NCBI GenBank assembly: GCA_900541185.1
Contig: UQIQ01000025.1
Coordinates: 1-28,494, forward strand
From: an uncultured Collinsella sp.
Lineage (GTDB): Bacteria; Actinomycetota; Coriobacteriia; Coriobacteriales; Coriobacteriaceae
Length of the DNA: 28,494 nt
Direction: 5' to 3'
Under the pieces are notes generated by a model. The model did no database searches. It was not told the origin of the DNA and saw only the letters and a list, made by a program, of their open reading frames with translations. Positions 15,076 through 22,614 of this stretch are shown one piece after another. Made by a program: the position numbers and the translations under genes. Every line of letters starts with the position of its first letter. Position 1 is the first letter of the stretch.

Positions 15076-15658
15076 CGGGCTCGACCGTCCAGGTGATCGT
15101 TGCAACCTGATCGCCTTCGCCGGTTACGCGGAAGATGTCGCGCGTGACGCGGGCGACGTTTCCGCTTGTCTTGAGCTTAATTTTGTCCTTGCCGCCGGCA
15201 ATGCCCTGGTAGCCCATGTCGAAGGCTGCATTCTTGGAAAGATCGAGGCCCGTCCCCTGCGTTGCGGCGCTGGCGTTCTGAAGTGCGCCGTCGGGGCCGA
15301 CCTTAAAGTCGATGGAGTTCTGTGCGGTTCCGGCTTTGGCGTCGGCAGCAATGGTCCAGGTGTTCATGGCGTCGATCTTCATGTTGGTGACATGGATGCC
15401 GTAGGCCGAATGATTGTCGATGGTGGTCGCGTCTTCTGAGGGGCCCTGAAGCGTGCCGTCGGCCTTGGCGACGAAGGGAATAACCGTCGGAACTTTGAAC
15501 TCAACGTTGTCGATCTCGGTCCTGACCATTACTTTCGTGGTTCCAACGCGCCCGGCTGCCATAGCTGGCGTCGGGGCGGCGCCCATTGCGAGCGCGAGCG
15601 CGAGCCCTGCGCCCACGACGAGCGCTCTGGCTCCGTTCATGTTCCTGGTGATGTCCAT
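15059..15658 (-). CDS. Secreted WxL-like surface protein
   Basis: A 199-residue exported protein. The signal peptide covers about residues 1-35 (cleavage after PAMA). The mature part is a short beta-rich domain that ends with DQVATITWTVEPG; ATITWTVEP, with W190, matches the distal motif of WxL domains (x-x-x-[LIV]-T-W-x-[LV]-x-x-P), which bind peptidoglycan non-covalently in Gram-positive bacteria. The proximal W-x-L motif is not evident, so this is only WxL-like. ATG follows AAGGAA. It lies in a five-gene locus with a membrane-anchored partner upstream and a sortase substrate overlapping its 3' end, all apparently extracytoplasmic. Confidence 0.75.
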   Translation of the reverse strand: MDITRNMNGARALVVGAGLALALAMGAAPTPAMAAGRVGTTKVMVRTEIDNVEFKVPTVIPFVAKADGTLQGPSEDATTIDNHSAYGIHVTNMKIDAMNTWTIAADAKAGTAQNSIDFKVGPDGALQNASAATQGTGLDLSKNAAFDMGYQGIAGGKDKIKLKTSGNVARVTRDIFRVTGEGDQVATITWTVEPGAHTA

Positions 15659-15748
15659 GGTCGTTCCTTTCTATTCGCCGCGGGCCGTCCCCGCGATGAT
15701 TGGACGAATGCTGGTGAATTGCGTGCGGTGCCGCGTCGGCCGGAAAAG

Positions 15749-16258
15749 CTAGTTCTCGGCTTGCTCAACCCGCACCTTGACACGTGTCGGATTGCCGTGG
15801 CTGTCGAGGGTCTTGGCATCGAGTGCCTGGATCTCGATGTACGCCTCGCCTTCTTTGATGTCGCCGGCGGGGCACGTTTCGATTGTCTTGCCGGTCTCGA
15901 CCACACCGGATTCGTACATGGTCTCGTCGTTTTGGATGACGCGGAATCGCTGGGGAAATTTATTGTCTTGGACGTTTTGCACGTTGACGCGCAGCTTGCC
16001 GTCCTCCTGCAGCTGAGCGACCGGTGCGACCGAAACCGTCATCATGTTGTCGCGGACGATGGCGTCGAGCTCATCTTGGATTTCCTGACGCGTTTTGCCC
16101 TCGGCCGTCGTAACCGAAGCGCCCGCCTCGGGTACGGGCTGCGACTGCCAAGCGTATAGTCCTACGGCGACAAGGGCACAGACGATGGCCAAACAGGCAA
16201 GGATGAGCTTCTTGCGACGACCCAGGCCTGCAAAGTGGGGTGGCTTCTTCGCGCTCAT
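15749..16258 (-). CDS. Membrane-anchored extracytoplasmic protein, unknown
   Basis: A 169-residue protein with a basic N-terminus (GRRKK) and one membrane segment (about 17-37). An external beta-rich domain (about 55-169) contains GKTRQEIQDELDAIV, then NVQNVQDNKF and IQNDETMYESGVVETGKTIE. This layout of one anchor, a short helix and an immunoglobulin-like beta domain recurs beside surface-protein genes of gut Gram-positives, but I know no assigned function. The ATG overlaps the stop of the preceding gene (ATGA), indicating translational coupling. A much longer frame open upstream lacks its own support and includes the previous gene's sequence. In this locus it may be the membrane partner of the WxL-like protein. 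Confidence 0.75.
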   Translation of the reverse strand: MSAKKPPHFAGLGRRKKLILACLAIVCALVAVGLYAWQSQPVPEAGASVTTAEGKTRQEIQDELDAIVRDNMMTVSVAPVAQLQEDGKLRVNVQNVQDNKFPQRFRVIQNDETMYESGVVETGKTIETCPAGDIKEGEAYIEIQALDAKTLDSHGNPTRVKVRVEQAEN

Positions 16259-16551
16259 GCGGCATCCTTGGCGGTATAGATGCGCGCAAAGGTGGACGGG
16301 TTCGCTCCAAAGAGCATGTGAAGCATCAGGCGGCGTGAGTAGACAAGCTCGTCGAAGTCGGGAGGGAGCTCGATGTCGTGGATATGCGCGATGCGGTGGG
16401 CGAGCGCCGAGAACGACTCGGGGTCGCAGATCACATCGGTGGTAACGTGGTAGACCGTCGTATCGGGGAATGCCTCTTCGTCGAAAGGCAGGAGATGGGG
16501 ATCGTCGTCGACTTCGATGGCGATGCCGTACTGGGGCCAGTAATATGCCAT
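16255..16551 (-). CDS. Small cytosolic protein, unknown
   Basis: A 98-residue acidic protein without signal peptide or membrane segment. It opens with MAYYWPQYGIAIEVDDDP. The YGIAIEVD stretch is faintly like the core strand of DUF559-type endonuclease domains, but the catalytic residues are not recognisable. ATG sits five bases after AAGGAGG, a strong ribosome site, and its stop overlaps the next start. It is therefore a real gene and the first of the surface operon. It may regulate the operon, or may be a remnant or paralogue of a larger protein. No function is claimed. Confidence 0.65.
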   Translation of the reverse strand: MAYYWPQYGIAIEVDDDPHLLPFDEEAFPDTTVYHVTTDVICDPESFSALAHRIAHIHDIELPPDFDELVYSRRLMLHMLFGANPSTFARIYTAKDAA

Positions 16552-16897
16552 GGGAACCTCCTTGCTTCTGGGGCCAAAACTTCTGTCGGTTTTGGCTGTC
16601 GATGCCGACGGTATCAGCCACTACTTGACCAATTGCTGACCAAATGCTTGACGGATTGGTGTCTCCGCAGGTAAAAGGCGGCAAAAAATACTCCAACTTT
16701 TTTCAAGCGACAATCGCGCGGTCGGCGACGGCGGGGCCATATGTGTCAAAAGCATCGTCTACCGAGGAAATCAAGCCGCTCGCCGAATTGTACGAACGTA
16801 AAAATCGCCAATTATGGAGACGGTCTCGAACACGTCGACGAAACGATGCGGTAACATCTCCCTGCAAACACTGTAGTTAGCTAAAGGGGGAGTTCGC
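16552..16897. other. Divergent control region (346 bases)
   Basis: No gene is seen. It holds promoters for the surface operon (leftward) and the lactate dehydrogenase operon (rightward). Leftward leader: an 8-bp hairpin, GCCAAAAC/GTTTTGGC (16573-16580, 16589-16596), ahead of the ribosome site. A possible leftward -10 (TGATAC, 16611-16616) adjoins three tandem 11-bp repeats (16626-16659). Rightward: a weak TTGTAC plus AATTAT pair with a 16-base spacer near 16790-16817, and the ribosome site AAAGGGGGAG at 16884-16893. Confidence 0.5.
16626..16659 (-). repeat. Three tandem 11-bp repeats (likely operator)
   Basis: Read on the minus strand, CCAATCCGTCA (16649-16659), GCATTTGGTCA (16637-16647) and GCAATTGGTCA (16626-16636) lie head to tail. 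The last two match at 10 of 11 positions and the first at 8 of 11 to the third. The 11-12 base spacing is about one helical turn, so a protein would contact the same face. They overlap the place of a -35 box if the TGATAC at 16611-16616 is the -10 of the surface operon, as expected for an activator site. Confidence 0.5.
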
Positions 16898-18499
16898 GTG
16901 TCTGCAACCATCAAACCCTTCACCGACGAGTTCGAAGAGTATGGTCGCGATGAGTCTCGCGCATCGGGCGAGGCCTCGAGCATCTCGTTTCCGACAACGG
17001 AAGACGAGGTCCGTGCCATTTTGGAAAAGCTCCATGCCGAGCGTGTCCCGGTAACGGTTCAGGGCGCCCGAACCGGCCTTGCCGCCGGTGCCGTGCCCCA
17101 CGGCGGGCATATCCTCAATACTTCCCGTATGAATCGCTACTTGGGCCTTCGCCGCGATGAACAAGGCCAATTTCTGCTGCGCGTGGAGCCGGGCGTTGTG
17201 CTCTCGGAGCTGCGCAAGCAGCTGAGCAAGAAGGTGCTGCCGACTGCTGGTTGGGACCAGGCATCGCTTGAGGCCTACGAGGAGTTCCAAGAGGCCCCCG
17301 AGCAGTTCTTTCCCACCGATCCCACCGAGGCATCTGCCTGTCTGGGCGGCATGGCGGCATGTAACGCCTCTGGTGCCCGCAGCTACGCCTACGGTCCCAT
17401 GCGCCCACATATCACGGGACTCCACGTCGCGCTGGCTGATGGCGATTTGCTTGAGCTTCAGCGCGGCGAGGCTTTTGCCCAGGGCCGCCACCTGTCGCTC
17501 GTGACGGCAGTGGGCCGTACGCTCGAGCTCGATCTTCCCGGCTATACCATGCCCAAGACAAAAAATGCCTCAGGCTATTTCGTTGCGGACGAAATGGACG
17601 CCATCGACCTCTTTATCGGTGCTTGTGGCACGCTCGGCGTTATCACCGAGCTCGAGATTGCCCTGCAGGCGGCGCCTGCGGTCGTTTGGGGTGTGAGCTG
17701 CTTTTTCAATAGCGAAGACAAGGCCGTGTCCTTTACCGATTCCATGCGTCCCGTCCTGTCCCATGCGGCTGCCATCGAGTACTTCGACGCTGGCGCCCTG
17801 GATATTCTACGTCGCCAGCGCGAGCAGTCGACGGCGTTTGCCTCGCTGCCGGCGCTCGACAAAGAGGCCAAGGTCTGTGTCTACGTGGAGCTCGACTGCG
17901 ATGACGAGGCCCAGGCGACCGAGGAACTGTACCACCTGGGATGGGTGCTCGAGTTTGCGGGTGGCCGCGACGATGCGACATGGGTCGCGCGCACCGAGGT
18001 TGATCGCGAGTGCCAGCGGTTCTTCCGCCATGCGGTCCCCGAGAGCGTCAACATGCTTATCGACGAGCGTCGCCGCACGGATCCCACCATCACCAAACTG
18101 GGTTCGGACATGTCGGTGCCCAATGCACGCCTTGCCGATGTCGTGGCCCTCTATCGCCGCACACTGGCCGAAAGCGGGCTTGAATCTGCTGCCTGGGGGC
18201 ACATCGGTAACAACCATCTGCATGTGAACATCCTGCCGCGCGATGCGCAGGACTACCGTCGCGGTGGCGAGCTGTTTGCCCAGTGGGCTGCGGAGGTAAC
18301 GGCTATGGGCGGTGCCGTTTCTGCCGAGCACGGCGTCGGCAAGATCAAGGCGGGCTTCTTAGAGACGATGTACGGTCACGAGGCCATGGTCGAGTCGGCG
18401 CGGCTCAAGCTCCAGCTCGATCCCGACGGGCAGCTGGGTCGCGGCAACCTGTTTTCGGAGAAACTCTTGGATGAGCTCGTCCAGAAAGGGGGCGCGTGA
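16898..18499 (+). CDS. lctD: FAD-linked lactate dehydrogenase subunit (LctD-like)
   Basis: A 533-residue flavoenzyme of the GlcD/D-lactate dehydrogenase family. The PCMH-type FAD-binding domain spans about 30-215 (VTVQGARTGLAAGAV near 53-67, and ASACLGGMAACNASGARSYAYG later). The FAD-oxidase C-terminal domain contains GHIGNNHLHVN (about 434-444, metal-binding histidines), SAEHGVGK (about 474-481) and DPDGQLGRGNLF near the end. It begins at GTG behind AAAGGGGGAG. It overlaps or abuts etfB, and a ferredoxin-fused etfA follows. That trio matches the Etf-linked lactate dehydrogenase of Acetobacterium woodii (LctBCD), which oxidises lactate to pyruvate with NAD+ by spending reduced ferredoxin. The substrate could also be glycolate or another 2-hydroxy acid. 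No lactate permease or racemase is adjacent. Confidence 0.85.
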   Translation: MSATIKPFTDEFEEYGRDESRASGEASSISFPTTEDEVRAILEKLHAERVPVTVQGARTGLAAGAVPHGGHILNTSRMNRYLGLRRDEQGQFLLRVEPGVVLSELRKQLSKKVLPTAGWDQASLEAYEEFQEAPEQFFPTDPTEASACLGGMAACNASGARSYAYGPMRPHITGLHVALADGDLLELQRGEAFAQGRHLSLVTAVGRTLELDLPGYTMPKTKNASGYFVADEMDAIDLFIGACGTLGVITELEIALQAAPAVVWGVSCFFNSEDKAVSFTDSMRPVLSHAAAIEYFDAGALDILRRQREQSTAFASLPALDKEAKVCVYVELDCDDEAQATEELYHLGWVLEFAGGRDDATWVARTEVDRECQRFFRHAVPESVNMLIDERRRTDPTITKLGSDMSVPNARLADVVALYRRTLAESGLESAAWGHIGNNHLHVNILPRDAQDYRRGGELFAQWAAEVTAMGGAVSAEHGVGKIKAGFLETMYGHEAMVESARLKLQLDPDGQLGRGNLFSEKLLDELVQKGGA

Positions 18500-18501
18500 A
18501 G

Positions 18502-19317
18502 ATGAGCGATTTCCATATGGTGGTGTGCGTCAAGGCCGTGCCGGGCAGCACCGAGGTCAAGATGGACCCCAAGACCAATACCATCGTGCGCGATGGCAAG
18601 CAGGCGGTCATTAATCCCTTTGATGCGAGCGCTTTGGAATGCGCGCTGGCGCTGAAGGACGACTTTATCGGCTTTGGCATGGATGTGCGCGTGACGGTGG
18701 TGTCGATGGGCATCCCCGCGACCGAGTCGCTGCTGCGCGACTGCATCGCCCGAGGCGCCGACGACGCGCTGCTGCTGACCGATCGCGCCTTTGCAGGTGC
18801 CGATACCCTGGCAACCACCTATGCTCTCAAATGCGGCATCGAGGCGCTCGACGAGGACTTCGACCTGCTCATCTGCGGCAAGATGGCGGTGGATGGCGAT
18901 ACGGCCCAGATTGGTCCCGAGCTTGCCGGTGCCTTTGAGATTCCCTGCGTGACCGACGTGAGTTGCGTGCAGAGCGCGGGCTTTACGACCTGTGGCTCGC
19001 TGGCGCTCATTCACGGATGCGATGCCGGCGAGGAGACGGTGTATCTTGAGATGCCGTGCGCGATGACGACTGCCAAGGAGATTGGCCAGTTGCGTATGCC
19101 GAGTATTGCCGGTATTCGCGCGGCGGAGGAGGCGGACGTGCGCGTGGTCAGTGCCGCCGACGTGAACGCCGACCCCGCGCGTTGCGGTCTTGCCGGGTCG
19201 CCGACACAGGTCGTGCGCTCGTTTGTGCCCGACCGTGACCAAACGTGCGAGGCCGTTGAGGGAACGGCGTCCGAGCAGGCGGTAAAACTTGCCAAGATTA
19301 TCGAGGGGATGGCATAG
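18502..19317 (+). CDS. etfB: Electron transfer flavoprotein beta subunit
   Basis: A 271-residue EtfB. Signatures are VVCVKAVPGSTEVKMDP, INPFDASALECAL, DRAFAGADTLATTYAL, LLICGKMAVDGDTAQIGPELA and AMTTAKEIGQLR, the last from the conserved C-terminal arm. The VDGDTAQIGP form is that of Etfs serving anaerobic dehydrogenases (lactate, caffeyl-CoA, butyryl-CoA), including bifurcating ones. Start: ATG 18502 is preferred; an in-frame GTG at 18496 overlaps the previous stop and is also possible, both behind AAGGGGG. It passes electrons between the dehydrogenase, NAD(H) and, through EtfA, ferredoxin. Bifurcation itself is inferred. Confidence 0.92.
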   Translation: MSDFHMVVCVKAVPGSTEVKMDPKTNTIVRDGKQAVINPFDASALECALALKDDFIGFGMDVRVTVVSMGIPATESLLRDCIARGADDALLLTDRAFAGADTLATTYALKCGIEALDEDFDLLICGKMAVDGDTAQIGPELAGAFEIPCVTDVSCVQSAGFTTCGSLALIHGCDAGEETVYLEMPCAMTTAKEIGQLRMPSIAGIRAAEEADVRVVSAADVNADPARCGLAGSPTQVVRSFVPDRDQTCEAVEGTASEQAVKLAKIIEGMA

Positions 19318-20523
19318 ATGAGCGGACTGATTATCGATAGCGAAGCCTGTATCGGCTGCGGTCGCTGCGTTCGTGCCTGTGCCTCGGGCGGCATCGTAGT
19401 GGAAGGCGAGCGACCCAACCGATGCGCCCATGTAACCGACGGCTGCATCCTATGCGGTGGGTGTGTCGACGCCTGCCCTGTCAACGCTATCTCGATCGAG
19501 CGCGACGAAGCCGCCGGTGCGGTGGACCTTGATGCATATCGAGACATTTGGGTCTTCGTGCAAACTGACGAGAACGATGCCGTGGCATCCGTGGCCTTCG
19601 AGCTCATGGGCAAGGGCCGCGAGCTTGCCGATGCTCGCGGCTGCCGTCTGGTGGCGCTGGTCGGTATGGGCCCCGAGGGTTCTCTCGGTGACCTGGAGCA
19701 TCTGGTTTGCGTCGGTGCAGACGAGGTCCTGATTTGTCGCGACGAGCGTCTGCGCCAGAACGATGCGGAGGTCTACGCCCGGCTGATCTGCGATTTGGTG
19801 GCAGAGCGCAAGCCCGAGGCCATTCTTTACGGTGCGACCGCTTTTGGTCGCGAACTGGCACCCGGCGTTGCCGTGCGTTTGCAGACGGGCCTTACGGCTG
19901 ACTGCACCGTACTTTCGATGGATGCAGAGACGGGACTGCTGCAACAGACGCGTCCGGCGTTTGGCGGCAACCTGATGGCCACCATCATTTGCCCCAACCA
20001 CCGTCCGCAGATGGCAACGGTGCGCCCCGGTATCTTTAAGGCTCCCGACTTCGACTACGGCCGCTCTGGCACGATCACCCAGATACCGCTTGCGGATGAT
20101 GCTAAGGCTCGTGTCGAGATCTCGATTCCCGCCGAGGAGTGGGGACAGCAGCCCTCGATCGCCAATGCCGAGTGCCTGGTCGTGGTGGGTCGCGGCATTG
20201 GTTCCAAGAAAAACCTGCCGTTGATGCGAAGGCTCGCCGAGGCTCTGGGAGCCGAGCTTGGCTGCACGCGACCTGTCGTGGAGGCCGGCTGGTTGGAGTA
20301 TCGCCATCAGATTGGCCAGACGGGCGTATCGGTTTCGCCCAAGCTTCTCGTGAGTATCGGTGTTTCGGGCGCCATTCAGCATCTTGCCGGCATCGGTGGG
20401 GCGGAGTGCATTATCGCCATTAACGAGGACCCGGATGCCCCCATTTTCGGTGCTGCCCAGTACAAGGTTGTTGGGGACGCCGTCGAGGTCGTCGAGGAGC
20501 TGCTGGCCCAGCTTGAGCGCTAG
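19318..20523 (+). CDS. etfA: EtfA with N-terminal 2[4Fe-4S] ferredoxin domain
   Basis: A 401-residue EtfA. Residues 1-60 form a bacterial ferredoxin domain with two CxxCxxCxxxC sets (C11/14/17/21 and C43/46/49/53). The Etf alpha N-domain follows (about 75-240), then the FAD-binding domain with RPGIFKAPDFDYGR, GRGIGSKKNLPL, VVEAGWLEYRHQIGQTG, SIGVSGAIQHLAGI and INEDPDAPIFGAAQYKVVGD. The extra ferredoxin domain marks the LctC/CarE group of Etfs that exchange electrons with ferredoxin. ATG follows the etfB stop directly. Its TAG shares the bases CTAG with the stop of the opposite HD gene, so no intergenic space remains at its 3' end. Confidence 0.95.
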   Translation: MSGLIIDSEACIGCGRCVRACASGGIVVEGERPNRCAHVTDGCILCGGCVDACPVNAISIERDEAAGAVDLDAYRDIWVFVQTDENDAVASVAFELMGKGRELADARGCRLVALVGMGPEGSLGDLEHLVCVGADEVLICRDERLRQNDAEVYARLICDLVAERKPEAILYGATAFGRELAPGVAVRLQTGLTADCTVLSMDAETGLLQQTRPAFGGNLMATIICPNHRPQMATVRPGIFKAPDFDYGRSGTITQIPLADDAKARVEISIPAEEWGQQPSIANAECLVVVGRGIGSKKNLPLMRRLAEALGAELGCTRPVVEAGWLEYRHQIGQTGVSVSPKLLVSIGVSGAIQHLAGIGGAECIIAINEDPDAPIFGAAQYKVVGDAVEVVEELLAQLER

Positions 20524-21332
20524 GCGCGCGCCAGCCAGTCGCGCATCTCGTCCTTTAGGCGGCTCCAGGTTGCCTGCGTGGCGGGGTCGGTAAAGGGCCG
20601 CGTAATGCCAAAGGGCGCGTCGAGCAGGCGGTGGATATCGCCCTGTTCGCGCGCCAGCGCGCGGCTTGCTGGATAGACGAGCTCAAACATAAAGCAGATA
20701 AGCCCCACCAAGAAGTCGGCGGGCTCATCGCGCTCATCGCGTGCGACGCAGCGGTGCTCGTCAAAGGCGGCAAGTGTCGGCGACGAGAAACGGCTGCCGA
20801 GAAACGTCTTCTCGTCCACCTTGAGGATAGTGTCGACGGTGCTGTCGGCGATGGTGCGCATAATGTCGATCTTGTCACCATCGCGCACGATATCGCAGAA
20901 GCACCGTGTACGCTCGTCGAGTTGTGCCGGCAGGCGAAAGTCGCTGTGATAGGCGATGCTCGCTCGGATGAGCTCGTCATGCGCACCGGTTTCGATAAAG
21001 TCACGGATGTCTGTCGTGGCGGGTGCATCGGCGGGATTCTCGCCAAAGAGGACCTCGATGCCCAGCGCCGCATGGCTCATGCTCTCGGCGTCCTTAAAGG
21101 TGTCCCAGCGTCGCAGCTGCTCAAAGCGGCCCATATCGTGTAGCAGGCCGCAAAGCCATGCCAGGTCAATATCTTCTGACGACCAGCCCTGCTCGCGCGC
21201 TACGGCATCGCATGCCTCGGCCACGTGGTACGTATGCTCGATTTTGAGCGCGATGCGTGGGTTGGTGGCGTCGTAGGCATCGGTGTAGCTTTTGAAGGCC
21301 GCGCGCGCCCGGTCTCGATCGATAGCTGTCAT
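20520..21332 (-). CDS. HD-domain metal-dependent phosphohydrolase
   Basis: A 270-residue cytosolic protein of the HD superfamily. Metal-binding residues are visible: H33/H36 in IEHTYHV, the HD pair at 65-66 in CGLLHDMGRFEQ, and the final Asp in RDGDKID; F-K-D-A-E-S-M-S-H-A-A fits the fifth ligand region. Such proteins cleave phosphate esters of nucleotides or signalling molecules; the substrate is unknown. The ATG has AGGAAG seven bases upstream. A TACAAT -10-like box lies 40 bases upstream on the minus strand (21373-21378). It converges on etfA and their stop codons overlap, but that position gives no functional link. Confidence 0.85.
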   Translation of the reverse strand: MTAIDRDRARAAFKSYTDAYDATNPRIALKIEHTYHVAEACDAVAREQGWSSEDIDLAWLCGLLHDMGRFEQLRRWDTFKDAESMSHAALGIEVLFGENPADAPATTDIRDFIETGAHDELIRASIAYHSDFRLPAQLDERTRCFCDIVRDGDKIDIMRTIADSTVDTILKVDEKTFLGSRFSSPTLAAFDEHRCVARDERDEPADFLVGLICFMFELVYPASRALAREQGDIHRLLDAPFGITRPFTDPATQATWSRLKDEMRDWLARA

Positions 21333-21458
21333 AATGACTTCCTAAAAAGTTGTGTCTTTCGATCCGGTGGCAATTGTAGGTGAACTCGGTTGCTGTCGGA
21401 TGATGATTCTGCCGTATCGCTACATGCGGCTCGGAGACCTTGTCAGGATGAGAAGCGT

Positions 21459-22151
21459 ATGGTGCTCAAAATCGTTAGAACCGTCTGGCCGGTGATGCTT
21501 ACCTATGTTGCAATAGGCGCGCCGTGCGGAATGATCATGGGGCAGACGGGAATGGAGCCCTGGATGGTCTTTGCCCTGAGCAGCACGTTTGTGACGGGCA
21601 GCGGCCAGTTTATGATCTGCAATCTTTGGCTGGCGGGCGTACCGGCACCTTCGATTATCGCGAGCGTTGCCGCCATCTCCTCGCGTTTTGCGCTTTACTC
21701 GGCATCGATCGCGCCGCATCTGACGGGTGCCTCGAAGCGTCAGACGCTGGCTGTTGCCGCGACACTTACCGAGGAGGCATATGGCATCTCGCTTGCCAAG
21801 TTGGTTGAAGGGGAGGATTGGGGCCCGCGCGAGTCCTTTGTGCTCAACGTGATCCTCATCGCAACATGGGGCGTTTCGTGTACGATGGGCGCCATCGTCG
21901 GCGCCGTTGTCGATGTTCCCACCGCCATTGCAGCCTTTGTCTGCACCTCGCTCTTTATCTGCCTGCTCTTTTCGCAGCGGCTGTCGCGCGGCAACGTTGT
22001 CGCGGCGGTTTCGGGCGCGGTGTCCGTCGCCGTATGCAAGTTCTTGGGCCTCGTGAATATTGCCGTGCCGGCAAGCGTCGTGGCCGGCATTGCCATTGCG
22101 TTGGCGTGCGATGCAGTATTTGACGGAAGAGGTGCCCGCGATGCCCGTTAA
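21459..22151 (+). CDS. azlC: AzlC-family branched-chain amino-acid exporter subunit
   Basis: A 230-residue membrane protein. GAPCGMIMGQTG, FVTGSGQFM, ISSRFALYSASIAPHL and TLTEEAYGIS follow the AzlC pattern. Five to seven hydrophobic segments are present. With AzlD it forms the two-component exporter of branched-chain amino acids or analogues. ATG 21459 is chosen as it gives the usual AzlC N-terminus; the ribosome site is weak (GATGAGAAG). An in-frame TTG at 21390 would add 23 polar residues. The 3' end overlaps azlD by 11 bases. Confidence 0.88.
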   Translation: MVLKIVRTVWPVMLTYVAIGAPCGMIMGQTGMEPWMVFALSSTFVTGSGQFMICNLWLAGVPAPSIIASVAAISSRFALYSASIAPHLTGASKRQTLAVAATLTEEAYGISLAKLVEGEDWGPRESFVLNVILIATWGVSCTMGAIVGAVVDVPTAIAAFVCTSLFICLLFSQRLSRGNVVAAVSGAVSVAVCKFLGLVNIAVPASVVAGIAIALACDAVFDGRGARDAR

Positions 22152-22464
22152 CGAGTTCTTGGTTCTGTGGCTGTCGTCGTGGGCTGCTATCGCGTTCTTT
22201 CGCATCGCGCCGGCGTTCGCCTTGCGCGGGCGGACCCTGTCGCCCCGCATTACCGAGGCCCTGGGCTATATCCCGCCCGCTGCCTTTGCCGCGCTGGTCG
22301 CCAACGACTTGGTGAGCCCCGGCGCGTTCGACGCGGGACTCTGGCCTGCCTTGGTTCCCTGGATTGCGGCCGTCGGCGTCGTGGTCGTGGCGGTCAAGAC
22401 AAAATCGATGCTGTGGTGCTGCGTCTCGGGCATCGTACTCTATATTGTCTTGAGCCTTATATAG
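22141..22464 (+). CDS. azlD: AzlD-family small exporter subunit
   Basis: A 107-residue hydrophobic protein with three to four membrane segments and the AzlD pattern (ITEALGYIPPAAFAALVANDLV, then VKTKSMLWCCVSGIVLYIVL). It pairs with AzlC. ATG 22141 lies inside the end of azlC, with GGAAGAGG 8-9 bases upstream, so translation of the two is coupled. No terminator is evident in the 150 bases before the next gene. Confidence 0.88.
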   Translation: MPVNEFLVLWLSSWAAIAFFRIAPAFALRGRTLSPRITEALGYIPPAAFAALVANDLVSPGAFDAGLWPALVPWIAAVGVVVVAVKTKSMLWCCVSGIVLYIVLSLI

Positions 22465-22614
22465 GGGTGGCGTCGCGGGCGCCGAATCTCGTTCCATCCC
22501 AACTTGTCGGATTTTTCACCGAGCTGGTCTATTTCTTCTGGTACCATGGTCAAACTTTACTGTAGCAAAGCGTGACGTGGGCTTTTGTACCCCGTCAGCG
22601 GAAATGGGGGTTTC

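Noticed and set aside
22504..22547. Extended -10 (TGGTACCAT) before kdgT
   Set aside because: No -35 at proper distance and the hexamer TACCAT is only a fair match; kept out of the feature list.
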